DNA of 64,000 nucleotides. Origin: Daucus carota subsp. sativus (lineage: Eukaryota > Streptophyta > Magnoliopsida > Apiales > Apiaceae). The position numbers were made by a program, and so were the translations under genes. The notes beneath the pieces are model-generated. The model did not search any database. It worked only from the letters and a program-made list of their open reading frames with translations, and was not told the DNA's origin. The stretch lies in assembly GCF_001625215.2 (NCBI RefSeq), contig NC_030389.2:4376930-4440929 (forward strand). Direction: 5' to 3'. Of the stretch, positions 44,375 to 56,051 are shown piece by piece; position 1 is the first letter of the stretch, and each line of letters begins with the position of its first letter.

Positions 44375-46237
44375 CTATGGCAAGTACTTCTTGCGCAAAG
44401 CAAGGAGAGCAGGATCCTGTTCTTGCACTTCAAGTAAATCCAGTAAAGCAGATGCGGTAGATGCATCTGCTTCAAAGCCGCGACTACGCATTTCATCCAG
44501 TAGTACACCTGCTTCATAGTACTTCTTACCGTGTACATAACCGCGCATAAGTGTATTGTAGGTTACATTATCCGGCAAGCAATCATTTGCTTCCATTTCC
44601 CAGAATAGTTCATTCGCTTCCTGGAATAACCCTTCATGACAATATGCTCGGATCATCAATGTGTATGTCTTGACGTCAGGCCGCAAACCTTTCAAAGGCA
44701 GGTTGTCAAAAAGGCTTCTTGCTTTCTCAAGATGTCCATTTTTGCTTAGTCCATCAATCAGAATATTGTAAACCTGTATATCAGAAACTAACCCACTGGA
44801 CTCCAGTATTTGAAAAAACGATAGTGCTTCAAATACATAACAATTCTGGCAAAGACCATGCAACAAGATACGACATGTCACTTTATTCAACTCAACACCT
44901 TGGTTAATCATCTTTTCCTTAAAAAATTTACGTGCTTCAACATGTCTACCCGCATGAAAAAAACCTTGCAGTATAGTACTGTAAGTCTCAATAGTTGGGG
45001 TTAAACCTTCAGAGGGCATTTGTTGGAAAAGATCCATGGCTCTGTCCACTTTAAACTTTTTACAAAAACCGTTGATGAGGATATTATAGCTAAGAGTATT
45101 AGGCAATATTTCCTTTCTCTTCATGCTTTCGAACACTGCTAATGCTTTATCAACCTCTCCTCGCAAGCAGTATCCATCCATGAGTGAGCTGTAAGTGACT
45201 ACATCAGGATAACAGCCTCTTTGAATCATCAACTCTATCACATCCTCTGCATCTTCAATCTTTCCTTCTTTGCAATACGCATCAATCAATATATTGTAAG
45301 TAAAAACATCTCGAGAAATGTTCCTAGCATCCATCTCCTTGAGCAATTGTTTGACATCATGCCATCGATTAATGTCACACAGACCTTGAAATAATGAGTT
45401 GTAGGTTATAACATTTGGAAATATGCCTTTCCTTGTCATTTGGTGGAGAAGACCCAATGCTTGATCAACTAACCTATATTTACATAAACAATCAATAAGT
45501 GTGGTGTAAGTTACAGTATCAGGCTTGCAACCTTTCTTCTCCATATTTTTGAACAACTTAACAGCCACAGAAGGATTCCCTCTCTTGCAGATTCCGTCAA
45601 TGATTATGTTATAGGTAAAAACATCGGGTTGAACAAGTTTAAATCTGATGAGGTTCTGGAACAAAAGCTGAGCCTCTTGAAGCATATCTTGGGAAATAAG
45701 GCCCCCGATGAGGGTGTTATAAGTAACCAAACTTGGCACAAAACCGTGCTTGATGATTCCAGCCAGTAATGAAAAGGCAAAATCGACACGATCCAAGTGA
45801 CAAAAACAGTTGATGATAGTAGTAATGGTAAATATATCAACAGGGATGCTATTTACACGCATATCCCTAAATAGGGAGACAGCTACGGAGTAGTGTTTCA
45901 TTTTAACAAGGGCGGCTAACAGTTGATTGAAGTTGATAACAGGAAGCAGAGGCTTCGTAAGGAGCATTTTATCAAACAGTTGGAGAGCATCATCGAGTTT
46001 ATCGAAACCAACCTTGGATTTCTCGAGGAGTAGATGTTGAAGTCGAGCATGAGTTGGATCAGAGGAATAAGTAATATGAGGGCGTTTGGGATTAGTGGAG
46101 AATTGAAAATATGAAGAAACAGTAATGTGACTAGGGCTAGGGCTAAATGCTTCAAGTGCATGTGCTGAATGTGGCAGAAATTGAGGCAAAAACATCCATC
46201 TCATGAAAGTAATAGAAGCTCCCTTCTGCTTCATCAT
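44375..46237 (-). CDS. RFL-type P-class PPR protein (copy 3)
   Basis: A single-exon frame of 620 residues with about 14 PPR repeats in register with copy 2. The N-terminus (FMRWMFLPQFLPHS, then SSYFQFSTNPKRPH) is basic and hydroxylated, like a mitochondrial presequence. The frame ends LALRKKYLP, as in copy 1. The overall sequence is nearly the same as copy 2, but positions 5 and 35 of repeats 1-5, 8, 10 and 13 differ (see findings), which should change the RNA bases read. The upstream end faces the COBRA-like gene on the same strand about 500 bases away; they are not an operon and should have separate promoters. The start is the first ATG; a second one follows immediately, and Met-12 and Met-15 are alternatives. 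Confidence 0.93.
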   Translation of the reverse strand: MMKQKGASITFMRWMFLPQFLPHSAHALEAFSPSPSHITVSSYFQFSTNPKRPHITYSSDPTHARLQHLLLEKSKVGFDKLDDALQLFDKMLLTKPLLPVINFNQLLAALVKMKHYSVAVSLFRDMRVNSIPVDIFTITTIINCFCHLDRVDFAFSLLAGIIKHGFVPSLVTYNTLIGGLISQDMLQEAQLLFQNLIRFKLVQPDVFTYNIIIDGICKRGNPSVAVKLFKNMEKKGCKPDTVTYTTLIDCLCKYRLVDQALGLLHQMTRKGIFPNVITYNSLFQGLCDINRWHDVKQLLKEMDARNISRDVFTYNILIDAYCKEGKIEDAEDVIELMIQRGCYPDVVTYSSLMDGYCLRGEVDKALAVFESMKRKEILPNTLSYNILINGFCKKFKVDRAMDLFQQMPSEGLTPTIETYSTILQGFFHAGRHVEARKFFKEKMINQGVELNKVTCRILLHGLCQNCYVFEALSFFQILESSGLVSDIQVYNILIDGLSKNGHLEKARSLFDNLPLKGLRPDVKTYTLMIRAYCHEGLFQEANELFWEMEANDCLPDNVTYNTLMRGYVHGKKYYEAGVLLDEMRSRGFEADASTASALLDLLEVQEQDPALLALRKKYLP

Positions 46238-46756
46238 CTTTCTATTCTATACTATTACTAATTCTCTCTTGTGTTCTTTCACTGACTCTGCTTTTGCTCA
46301 CTTTTATCACCCTAAAACTTCAAGTCCTCCCTTAGTCCCTTCCCTTTTCTATTTCAAAAAATTATGACTTCGAGTATTGTAAAAAATGAGAATCGGGCTT
46401 AATTGAGACATAATCGATAAAATCACGGAACAAAGAATAATCGGAGATTAATTGAACCAATCAGTGATTAATCGGAAATTTAATCAATTTGGCGGGCTAC
46501 AGAACATGTATTAATCGGTTATTAATCGCTGCCTTTAGAACAGAACTAGTACAGGCAAGTGCAATTTTTTTTCCTTATATATTTTTAATATCTCCACTAA
46601 ATTAACTTTAATTATATATATATTCTAACTCATCTGTAAAAAGAAAACGACAACTAGTTTGGGAATTTTTTTTCCTATAAATACTCTGCACCAATTCACA
46701 ACAGACATTCTGAATCAAAGCTAAAAATGTTTGCCAGGAAATTTAATACTTTTGAT
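46238..46756. other. Spacer between PPR copy 3 and the COBRA-like gene
   Basis: It holds TTAATCGG-rich repeat sequence near 46400-46520 (compare 1215-1615). It matches the spacer at 35512-36268 outside the hAT insertion there. It must contain the PPR promoter and the COBRA-like 3' UTR. Confidence 0.5.
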
Positions 46757-49700
46757 TCAAAGTGCAAGCAGACTAAAGAGCAATGACAGCAGCATTATAA
46801 TGAGTAGTGTAGCAGGGGAACTAGGTTGTGCACCATTTGGAAGGCTTGGGTAGTCATCTGGCTGAGGCATTACACATTCATCACCATTGAAAGAAACTTT
46901 TCTCGGAAATGTCCACCCCTGTCGGAAAGTAAACATGTCTGGATCTTTGTGGAGTAACATTTCCGACTGCACATTACCCTGGGGACCGCATTGGAGTAAC
47001 ATGTCGTTGTACAAGCTGACGCCGTAAAATACACCACTATCATCTGCACAGCAGTGGATGTACTTAAGAAACGTACTATTATTACAAGGAGAAATGCACA
47101 TTAATTTAGCACGGCCCAAGTGCAAATTTATGAAAACTTACTGATGCTTCCGTATTGATTTAGGGGAATATAGTCGAAGCTGAAAACCTGTGTGACACTC
47201 CTCAGGTTGGGGTGTAACACCACCATATTCCAATGACTATAATTCTGAGCAAAGTTTTGGTTTATAATCGTCATCTTAACTCGCCAGTACTCCTTATAAC
47301 TTTCTTTTACATGCCAATGGATTGTTACAGGACACATGTGCCTTGTACACTTGACGACTGGCTGGGGTACTTCATCAGTCGGAAGTTCTAATACCGGTGG
47401 TGATTCGCCAGGCCTATCAATAAAAGTGATTGTACATAAATGCAAATGCCGATTTCAAGTGAAAGAAGCTAATGCTAGAAAAGTTATTCAAGTTTTAAGT
47501 TAAAAGTTAGCAGGAAAACTTTAGTTCAAACTTCATCGTTAAATTAGTTGAAGTTTAACTGGCAGCAAAGACGGGACAATATTTTGGAGGAGAAAGATCA
47601 TATAATACACTTATGCCTCTCTACGAAGTCATCTCTCAACTGGACACAAGTTTCATACTTACTAACTGTGCCACATACATCTCTAATAACGTATAACGAC
47701 TAGTCTATTCTATACATTACATGCCTACATAAAAGAAAATTGAAAGTGTCTAAAGGACAGGAAAGGAAGAACTTAGGAAGATTAATGCATGAACTAAAAT
47801 AGATTAAGAGAAAGATTTGAAATAATTACTTTACACAGTTGATTCCAGGTTGTCCGGTGCAGCCACAACTGCATGTAGGGCATGGAACAATGGTACTGTT
47901 GTAGAATGCAGATAAGGAAACACAACATTTCGGGGTAGGTGATGCAAGGAACTGAGAATAAGAACAACTCACATTCCATGTAGCTGCATAAGGCAATATA
48001 ACACGATATATAGTAAGAAGACAAACGTATAACATTACATAATTAAAATATTCATATGGAAATGTTCTTGGTTCTTACCAATGGCTTGTGTCTTTCTACG
48101 TCCGTCATCCTCATAAAATGTGGTAGGTTCGACCTCTCTGGGAGGTCCACATGTATAACCAGGAAGGCCAAGGGTAAATTTGTCCGGAATTCCTGGCAAT
48201 GAAGAATTATAGGAGGAAGGACCTCCAACTATCATCTGAAAAGAAGAAATATGCTTTGGAGGGACTTGAGTTAAAGATGTTAAAACTCCCCCCTTGCAAC
48301 AATTTTGAAATTGCACAGTATGTAAAGCTCCGGGCAGAAGGTCTATGATTACTGGTTTCTTTTCACAGCAATGTGGCTTATCACTTCCTTTAAATGCTGA
48401 ACAATTTCCCTGTTCAGTAGCTTCTGCTCCAAACATCTTCCAGATGACCTCGTCATTTGGCCACTTCCAGCTGAGTCTCCATCCCGGCTTCTCTATGTGC
48501 CGAAACAGCTGGTAATTGTATATTGATACTGTCACCTGCAATTTGTTAAGTTGATTTCCTTATATTATCAGAGGTCATTTTCCTATGAATTCTTAAGCAA
48601 ATTTTCTGAAAACACTTATGTAATATTAAAGTATCTCCATGCCTCCCCTGTTAGTAGAAGAAATCGAATCTCATAAATTTAGTGAAGCCCGCACCAGATT
48701 AACACCATGAACATGGTCTAGGACACAACCATGCTCATCACTCATCAGTATTACAACACAAGTTTCTATTTCATTAGAAATATTAATGAAAAGGTAAAGA
48801 GTAAAAGGTTGAAATGAAAAGAAAATGAAGATATATATATTCCTAGACAGAACCTAAGATTCAAAAAGGAACTTTAAAAACGATTACTTGATTTAATAAA
48901 AGAATAATATATTAACATTTTAACCATCTTGAATTCTTTTTCTAAGAATAATATTTTTTCTAATTTTGGCTATCATTGTTTCTTTTTTAACTCAGATCAT
49001 CAAATCATTTTTTTTTAATTTATAAAACAGAATCAATTCATTAATTAAATTCATACGACATCTACAAATACATATCGAAATTGGATGGACGCCAAAGAAT
49101 ATGGCTTTTAAATCCATTCTTCTCGAAAAGACTACTAAGCGATTTGAAGAAGATTTGAATACATGTACCTGTTTCAACCCTATTGATTTTCAGGACTGTT
49201 TTGAACAATCGACTCGCTTCTTGTAGAGGCAACTAAGCGATTTAAATACATAAAAAAGATGCAAAAATCTAAGTTCTTCACGAAGACTCTAATGTAAATT
49301 CTTAAAATTAACATGAGATTTTAAAATGAACCTCAAAATATTTGTAATTTATATGTCTCGTGTTTTTATATAATGAACACATTGCTTTAAGAAAATAAAT
49401 ATACATTTTTTATAATATTAAAATTTTTTCCAGTGACTAATATAGAAAATTGACTATCCCGTGAAATTAGTAAACAAATTGTAATATTATTCATTTTTAT
49501 ATTAATATATATAATTATTTTCTAATTATACTCAGTTTTTAAAGTAACAATTTACTTATAAATTATTGAAAAATCAAGTATGCTTAGTATATTATATAAG
49601 TGATTTTATGTTTGTGTGGTTTAAAACCCAAGTCGCTCAGACTCGGGTACGGAGTGTCGGACACGACACATATCCGAGTGTCGGACTCGGGACCTCTGAA

Positions 49701-51443
49701 AAACTAGGACACGGGGACACCGTCCGAAATTTAGACACGGGTGCAGGGACACGGTAAAATATAAATTAATTAATTTATTTTATATTATTAAATTAATATT
49801 TTTTAATTTTAATTATTGTTTTAAGGAAGAAAAATAAAACTGATAAAATTTTTAACAAAAAATTACATTGACCAATAATTTGAGGCTATAATAACCATTT
49901 TAATAAATAACATAGTGCCATTAAAGTAGCTGTCCACCTACCCTCCTAACCACAAATGAACAATAGTATGTCCAACTACAGTAGTGTTTTCTTATGCTTT
50001 ATCATCTCCATTTCATCTCTCTCTTTCATCCCTCTCTTTCATCTGCCTCATCGTCTTCATCTTATCTATTTGTTTTCATCTTCTTCTTTCATCATCTTTT
50101 CTCTTCTCTTTTTATTCTTCCGCTACACCACCTTTAAATTCTCCGGCGAGCTTCATATCTTCCGCGTCGTGTCCCGTGTCGGGTCGGGTCAACACGGGTA
50201 CGGCCGCCGGAAATGCCGAGTCGGAGTAACTAGTTTAAAACTCTATAAAATAAGTCATGTGTCTTAGAGCTTGTTCGATTGCATTTAGAATTATTTTTAA
50301 TTTGAAAAGTTGGGAGTTTAGAATATATGTTTGGATAATTTTAACTTAAAAATAATTTATGAGTTATTAAAATAATAATAATAATAATAATAATAATATG
50401 ATTTATGAAGTTTAAAAAGATTAAGTCACTTAAAAAACTACCTCAGACTAAATTCCGACTTTAAGACATTTTTTGACTTATTTCTGAATTTAAATCAATT
50501 TTGAACTTATAACCCAAAACATTTTTCGGTTAAAATCAAAAATAAAATGTATAAGCCTCAACTAAAACAAACATACTCCTCGGCTTTTACCTTTAATATC
50601 TAACCCAAGTATCTTAGAATATATTTTACAACTTTCATATCTAACTCAAAGTATTTTAGAATATATTTTACTTATAAACTAACACTCCACTATATTAAAT
50701 TATATATAACATTCAAAATAAATTAGAAATTATAATATTCCAAAAAAATAGAATTTTTCTGATAAAATTCTAAGCGCCCATCTACTGTGGGCCATCCAAC
50801 AAATTCCAATTTTAGTTATTCCCATTTTGCAGTGATATGCAGCTGTCACTTAATAAACAATGAGCTGTACCCGTGTCCCTGTCCATGAACCATGCAAATA
50901 TGGCCAAATTTACACTCCCCGTAGAAGAAATACAAGGCAACAATTTTAATATAACAGCTTTTTACTAAGAAATTAACAAATATTTTTTTTACTGTTTTTG
51001 CTAAATCACCCCTATCTTTTCTCACCGAGACTATCTAATACTTTTCTCACCACATCAGTGCATGACTATATGCATATCCGTGTGAACATAATATCTCGAT
51101 TCGATTGCGTGTGCTCGATTAACCGGAAAATCAATTACCGACCGACAAAACTTTTAATTTACGAGTATTTCTGAGTATAAGTGAAGAAAACTTACAGTTT
51201 GAGTATCACCATCGTCGGAAGTCTTATCCCATTTGATGGTAACGTTCCCGTTCGGATCCAACACATCGAATCCATCTTCATGCCCATCAAACAAACGAAT
51301 TTCGATATATTTAAACACGTGATCGGATGAAAAATCATCAACCATAAAAAGAACAACAAATAAACCGAGTTTTCAAGAGACTTACCGTTCGGTGAAACAA
51401 AACTGAAGACGGTGATGGAAAGTAAAATCCAGATTAAACCCAT
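46757..51443 (-). CDS. COBRA-like GPI-anchored cell wall protein
   Basis: Exons 51443-51386, 51275-51196, 48535-48079, 47983-47830, 47413-47142 and 47043-46757 (minus strand) join in phase to 435 residues. COBRA family proteins sit on the outer plasma membrane and guide cellulose microfibril deposition. Visible features are a signal peptide (MGLIWILLSITVFSFVSPN), DVLDPNGNVTIKWD, the GW-rich N-terminal block (KPGWRLSWKWPNDEVIW), TEQGNCSAFKG, PHCCEKKP, DLLPG, the signature CCVSLSAFYNSTIVPCPTC, the WHVKESYKEYWRVK block, QGWTFPRKVSFNGDECVMP and a hydrophobic C-tail (LLIIMLLSLLFSLLAL) for GPI attachment. Length and order match the family. Intron 2 is about 2.66 kb and carries a hAT element. All introns are GT-AG; the first is only about 110 bases. 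The specific family member cannot be named. Confidence 0.92.
48536..51195 (-). other. Large intron 2 of the COBRA-like gene
   Basis: About 2.66 kb, AT-rich. It contains the hAT element at 49628-50233, an (AAT)n-type run near 50370-50397 and a segment resembling 37517-37745. No coding exons were recognised inside. Confidence 0.6.
49628..50233. mobile_element. hAT-like element with 8-bp target-site duplication
   Basis: TTTAAAAC flanks both ends (49620-49627 and 50234-50241). The terminal zones pair AAGTCGCTCAGACTCGG with an inverted TAGTTACTCCGACTCGG. It shares GTGTCGGACACGACAC-type motifs with the element at 35710. The interior at 49980-50150 is a long C/T-rich stretch that looks like a plant 5' leader, possibly captured from a gene. 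Confidence 0.78.
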
Positions 51444-51522
51444 GAATGCTTTATTAAATGGGTTTAAATCTAATTTTGTTATGGTATCTCAATCTTGACT
51501 TCTCACTTGCTCAGCAACTGAG

Positions 51523-51533
51523 AGCTTATACAC
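51523..51533 (-). promoter_or_regulatory. Possible TATA box of the COBRA-like gene
   Basis: The minus strand reads GTGTATAAGCTC about 85 bases before the start codon. The only reasonable core promoter in the upstream 300 bases. Confidence 0.4.
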
Positions 51534-52537
51534 ACTTATGAGGCTGAATTTTTTTATTTTTTTTTAATATCTCGAGGTGCAATACATATATGGATTTTGT
51601 GTGGAAAATAATGAAGAAATGTGATTTTGCAAGTTATGGGACGATGAAAGTAAATTAAGTGAGGTAATAAAATGAATTAGAAGGGAAATTGAGGATATAA
51701 TTGGTGTAATAATTATGGTTAGGTGCTGAGAATGTGTCTTTGGGAAGCAGCAAAAAAAGGAAAACGTTATTGGAGTGTTGTCACGCGTTCCGCTCCGCCC
51801 CTATTGGTCTTGCTGTTTTGGAAATGTCACCTCCCTTTTGATTTCTCAAGATTAGCTAGATTGAGGAGAAGGAATTGCTACGATCTTAGATTAATTTCGA
51901 ATTTTTATGATTCTTCTGGTGTTAAAAGTATGTGTCAAAAATTAAAACGTAATAAAAAAATAAAGGGAGTATAAGTCATTTTGACTTTTTACACACAAAT
52001 CTAGATGTTTTGAACATATACTTAGAATTAATATTTTTAAAATTCTCTTTTTTAAAATAAAAATATATGTCTCATATTTTAATTTAGAGTAAGAAAATTT
52101 TAAAAGAAATAATTTTAAGTAGGTAGTCAAAGGACATAGAATTGTGTGCAAAAAATCTGAGTGATTTATAATAAGGATCAGACGGAGTAACATACTCGAT
52201 CATCTTAGATCGACAAGATATTATGTAAAATTTGTCGAATTTATAAAAAAATTATTTAAAATAAAATTGAATAGAATTGATTGACTAAATTAAACATGTA
52301 AATTATTATATAAATTTTTTTGAATTTGCATATCATCATTGATTCACTGTATATTAAAAACTAGCACAATAATTCGTGCAAGGCAGGTGTATTTATCTAG
52401 CACCGAATCCATTATTTTGTCACTGTCATTGTGACATTATATGGTCGGTTTTTTGATCTTTGTCACCTAAAAACTTATAATATAAAGTGAGTGTATAATT
52501 TAGGATATAAAATGAGTATATAATTTAGGATGATCAA
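51534..52537. other. Intergenic DNA
   Basis: The frame at 51723-51974 has no family match I recognise. GGGAGTA at 51965 and GACGGAGTAA at 52182 look like loose Stowaway ends but do not pair properly. Confidence 0.4.
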
Positions 52538-52882
52538 GGCCTTGTTTGGGAATTAGCGGTTAGCGGTTAGCTGTTAGCAGATCGAATTAGCTGTTTTGAC
52601 TAGCTGATTGAATTAGATGTTTTGACTAGCGGATTGAATTAGCTGTTTCTCGTAAAACTGTTTGGTAAATAGCTGATTGATTAGCTTTTTCTGACACAAA
52701 CCAAAACCGCTAATCCAAAAAATTCCTCCAAGTAGCTTTTTCAAAATTAGCTTTTTGGATCCAAACCTCTATTTCAATCCGCTAACTACCAAACACTAAT
52801 ATTAGCTTATTTTAGTGGTCAAACCTCTAAAACACCTCAAACCTCTAATTTTGCCCCAAACCTCTAACTTCCAAACAAGGCC
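52538..52882. mobile_element. Tourist-like MITE
   Basis: 345 bases with perfect ends GGCCTTGTTTGG and CCAAACAAGGCC, and CAA on both sides (52535-52537 and 52883-52885). The subterminal parts repeat TTAGCGGTTAGC-type and CCTCTAA-type motifs. The duplication is CAA rather than the usual TWA, so superfamily assignment is provisional. Confidence 0.7.
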
Positions 52883-54149
52883 CAAGGCGTTGATAGTTTA
52901 AAATTTGTTGTATAGCATTGCTAGATGCAAATTTGTATTAGTTTGTTATTTAATCATGAAGTTGGTTGATGAAAATAGGGTCAGAAATATGAAAATAGGA
53001 GGCAAAACGAAAGTCTACGGGCATTTCATTAGGTCTCAGTTTTCATTATTGATGGTCGTCAATATCAATGTATAATATGAATATCATACCGTTGATAGAG
53101 GAATTTGGTAATCAACAAAGATGAGGTTCATGGCCGTAATCAAGATCTGGGACGGTGGTTTTAGCTAACGGAGAGTGGTGGTTGTGTGTTTTGGGGTGGC
53201 TGAGATTAGGGTTTTGAGTTGGTTCCACGTGCTCTCAACTCATGATCCCCCAATGTGCCTAGGTACCCTTATATTTATAGGGGATCAAACCATACGTAGT
53301 TCTATTGAACCAAGACTCCTAGTTTGATCAGGACTAGGCCTCTTGGGGATAAGACCAATCCTGAGGTCGTGACTCATCTCTTAGACGTCCAACGCCTTCA
53401 GAGTCCTACTCTAGTTAGAATAAAGCCTTGAGGCTGACTACCTCAGACTCCTATTCCAAGTACATCACGGATACGGCATTATCTCCACTACGAGAGATAA
53501 CACTAACCGCTTTTCATAGCATGGAGGAGACGTCTCGTAGAGCCGTGACCAATTTCTTGAGGTGTAGGGACGCGTCCTTACCCCCTAGTGAAGGTTCTCA
53601 CTAAGATGTAAGACAATTAAGGAGCCAAGTTACACGATCCTCTCAATCCCCCAATGAGGGCTAACTCACCAGAATACAGGATTCAGACATATGATCGGCC
53701 TTCATGTTACCCCTGGCGGCCTTCAAGAGCCATGATCACCTCAAGCCCCCACACGAGGGTTAACTCGGCAGATAGCAGGATTGAGGATTGTAGATCATTC
53801 CCGGATGTAGCCTGGAAACTACCAGATGAGCTTAATAGCTACCAGATGAGCCTGACAACTAGTCTTCATGTCCCTCTGAAGGGTAGGTCTTCGTATCCCC
53901 CAGAGGGGTAGGTCGTATCCCTCGAAAGGGTCGTCATTGAGATTCACTCTTTCCCTCATAATTCACACATCACTCACTCATCTTGTTACACCACACCAAT
54001 TAACCTCGGCGGACATGACCCCTCAGGGTGCGCTTTCATGTCTCATGACATGGACTTATACAAATCAGGCCCCTAAGGGGGTACCCTGTCTCAAACAAGG
54101 AGTCATCTTGTCTAGCTATCTTGCCACTTAGCACATTCATCTTCCAAGG

Positions 54150-54545
54150 GTCGCACCTACAAAGGGCGCGCCCTCTTCAATGGTTACACCTACATAGATC
54201 ATACCACATTGGTAGATCAAACACGTTTATGGAGGGATGCGCTCTTCCATTTGGACTAGAAGTTTCAAGGGTCACGCCTATAGGAGGGCACACCCTCTTC
54301 AATGGTTACACCTACATAGATCATACCACATTGGTAGATCAAACACGTTAATGGAGGGATGCGCCCTTCCATTTGGACTAGAAGTTTCATAGGTCACGCC
54401 TATAGGAGAGCGCGCCCTCTTCAGTGGTTACACCTACATAGATCATACCACATTGGTAGATCAAACACGTTAATGGAGGGATGCGCCCTTCCATTTGGAC
54501 TAGAAGTTTCAAGGGTCACGCCTATAGGAGGGCGCGCCCTCTCTT
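54150..54545. repeat. 122-bp tandem repeat array
   Basis: Just over three near-identical units with a 122-base period (CTCTTCAATGGTTACACC recurs at 54173, 54295 and, as CTCTTCAGTGG, 54417). Not a CRISPR array: no unique spacers. Confidence 0.88.
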
Positions 54546-54639
54546 GATTCTTTTCACCACATCACGTCTCTACCAAGGCACAAATATTACCCTCTTTACA
54601 TCAAGAGCTGAGCCCTTTCAAGGATCATCGAATGAGGAG

Positions 54640-55025
54640 CACCCTTTTGGTAAGGGAGGGCTTCAAGGGATGCGCCCTCTCCGCGCATGTGACCTCTTCA
54701 TCAGAGGATGCGCCCTCTCCGCGCAAGTGACTTCTTCGTCAGAGGATGCGCCCTCAGGGGATGAGCCCTTCCATGAAGGCCGAGCCCTCCAAAATTTGCG
54801 CCCTTCAACATAGGCCGAGCCCTCCGAGGGCCGCGCCCTTCAACATAGGCTGAGCCATCTAAAGGCTGCGCTTTATCACATGGGCCGAGCCCTCCGAGGG
54901 CTACGCCCTCTCATAGAGGTCAAGCCTCTCATAGAAGTCAAGCCCTCCGAGGGCTACGCCCTCTCATAGAGGTCAAGCCCTCCGAGGGCTACGCCCTCTC
55001 ATAGAGGCCAAGCCCTTAGAGGATC
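54640..55025. repeat. Short GC-rich repeats with GCGCCCT/GAGCCCTCC motifs
   Basis: Several degenerate units of about 30-40 bases alternate GATGCGCCCTCTCCGCGCA and GAGCCCTCCGAGGGCTACGC. Many units are imperfect palindromes (CCCTCCGAGGG), so the transcript could fold into hairpins. Confidence 0.8.
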
Positions 55026-55068
55026 GTACCTTTTCATATATACTCATAGCCAAATTTTGGGCATAACA

Positions 55069-55477
55069 CTTACATGTAAATCATTTAAACATATTAACAC
55101 CAAACGAAGTGTCAAGTTAGTAGAAATAACATAGCAAACAAAGATAACAAAGACACATCTTAGGTATAAGGGCAATTTTCAGTAAACAGTGGGTCATGTG
55201 TTTGCATATCAGGATTTGATAGCTGAAGCAGGACTAATGATAAAAAACTGATGAAGTGATTTTTGTAATGGAATAGAACAAAACTACAGGGTGGGAAACA
55301 TATATGATATATCCAACTTACATACATAAATATAAATGTATTAGAATCTAATTTTTGTAGATGTTTAAGTGTGTTTTAAATTTCAGCAATATTTACTCCT
55401 CTGAAAAGCATCTTATTGTGTAAAACACTCGATAAAGGTTGTCGTAGGATGACGATTAGATATGAAATTCATGACCA
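55069..55477. other. Spacer between the LTR-like block and the copia remnant
   Basis: AT-rich, with no recognised features. The 5' break of the copia element falls near its right end. Confidence 0.4.
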
Positions 55478-56051
55478 AAATTGGCAATACTTGAACAAAA
55501 AAGGCAAAAAGGAGAAATAAAGTCACTGGGATTATTTTATTTTAGTACAACAAACTACAATTTGGTGGGATACACTGATAGTGATTGGTGTGGAGATGTG
55601 GATGATCGTAAAAGTACTACTGGATATATGTTTTTTATAGGAGATACGGCGTTTACATGGTATTCTAATAAGCAACCTATAGTTTCACTATCAACGTGCG
55701 AGGCAGAATATGTGGCGGCTTCTTGCTGCGCGTGTCATGCTATTTGGTTATGAAGGTTGCTTAGTGAATTAAGTTGTCCACAACAAAAATCAACTGAAGT
55801 TCGAATTGATAACAAGTCAGCAATAGAGCTTGCTAAAAATCCTGTACATCATGAAAGGAGCAAACACATTGATGTTAGATTTCATTTGATTCGTGAGCAT
55901 GTGAAGGAGAAGAATGTGCATTTGCGTCATGTTGCTAGTGGTGATCAGATTGCGGATGTGCTCACCAAACCGCTGTCCAGAAATTTGTTTGATACATACA
56001 AAAGGTTGATGGGAATGAAAGATCGAAAAGAGTTAGTTTAAGGGAGGAATA
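55478..56051 (+). pseudogene. Ty1/copia RNase H remnant
   Basis: The C-terminal end of a copia polyprotein: NYNLVGYTDSDWCGDVDDRK, STTGYMFFIG, AFTWYSNKQPIVSLSTCEAEY, then, after a TGA at 55754-55756, LLSELSCPQQ, RIDNKSAIELAKNPVHHERS, KHIDVRFHLIREHV and HVASGDQIADVLTKPL. The catalytic Asp and Glu residues of RNase H are present. The TGA replaces an Arg codon (CGA in relatives), a typical methyl-CpG decay change. Integrase, protease and most of the reverse transcriptase are missing on the left. The stop is followed by the purine tract AGGGAGGAAT, which primes plus-strand synthesis next to the 3' LTR. Confidence 0.9.

Larger units (their letters stand above)
53087..55068. mobile_element. LTR-like block, possible solo LTR
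   Basis: A GC-richer block unlike its surroundings. It has a promoter-like TTATATTTATAGGGG at 53268-53282, long non-coding tandem arrays and an end reading TTTGGGCATAACA, which resembles the 3' end of plant gypsy LTRs. No primer-binding site, gag or pol adjoins it. The left border (TGATAG near 53087) is a guess and no target-site duplication was found, so it may be a solo or broken LTR. Confidence 0.45.

Noticed and set aside
51957..52192. Possible Stowaway MITE
   Set aside because: Both GGGAGTA-like ends point in the same direction, so there is no inverted pair or TA duplication.
54150..55025. Regular direct repeats resembling a CRISPR array
   Set aside because: Units are contiguous without unique spacers and the DNA is clearly plant nuclear.
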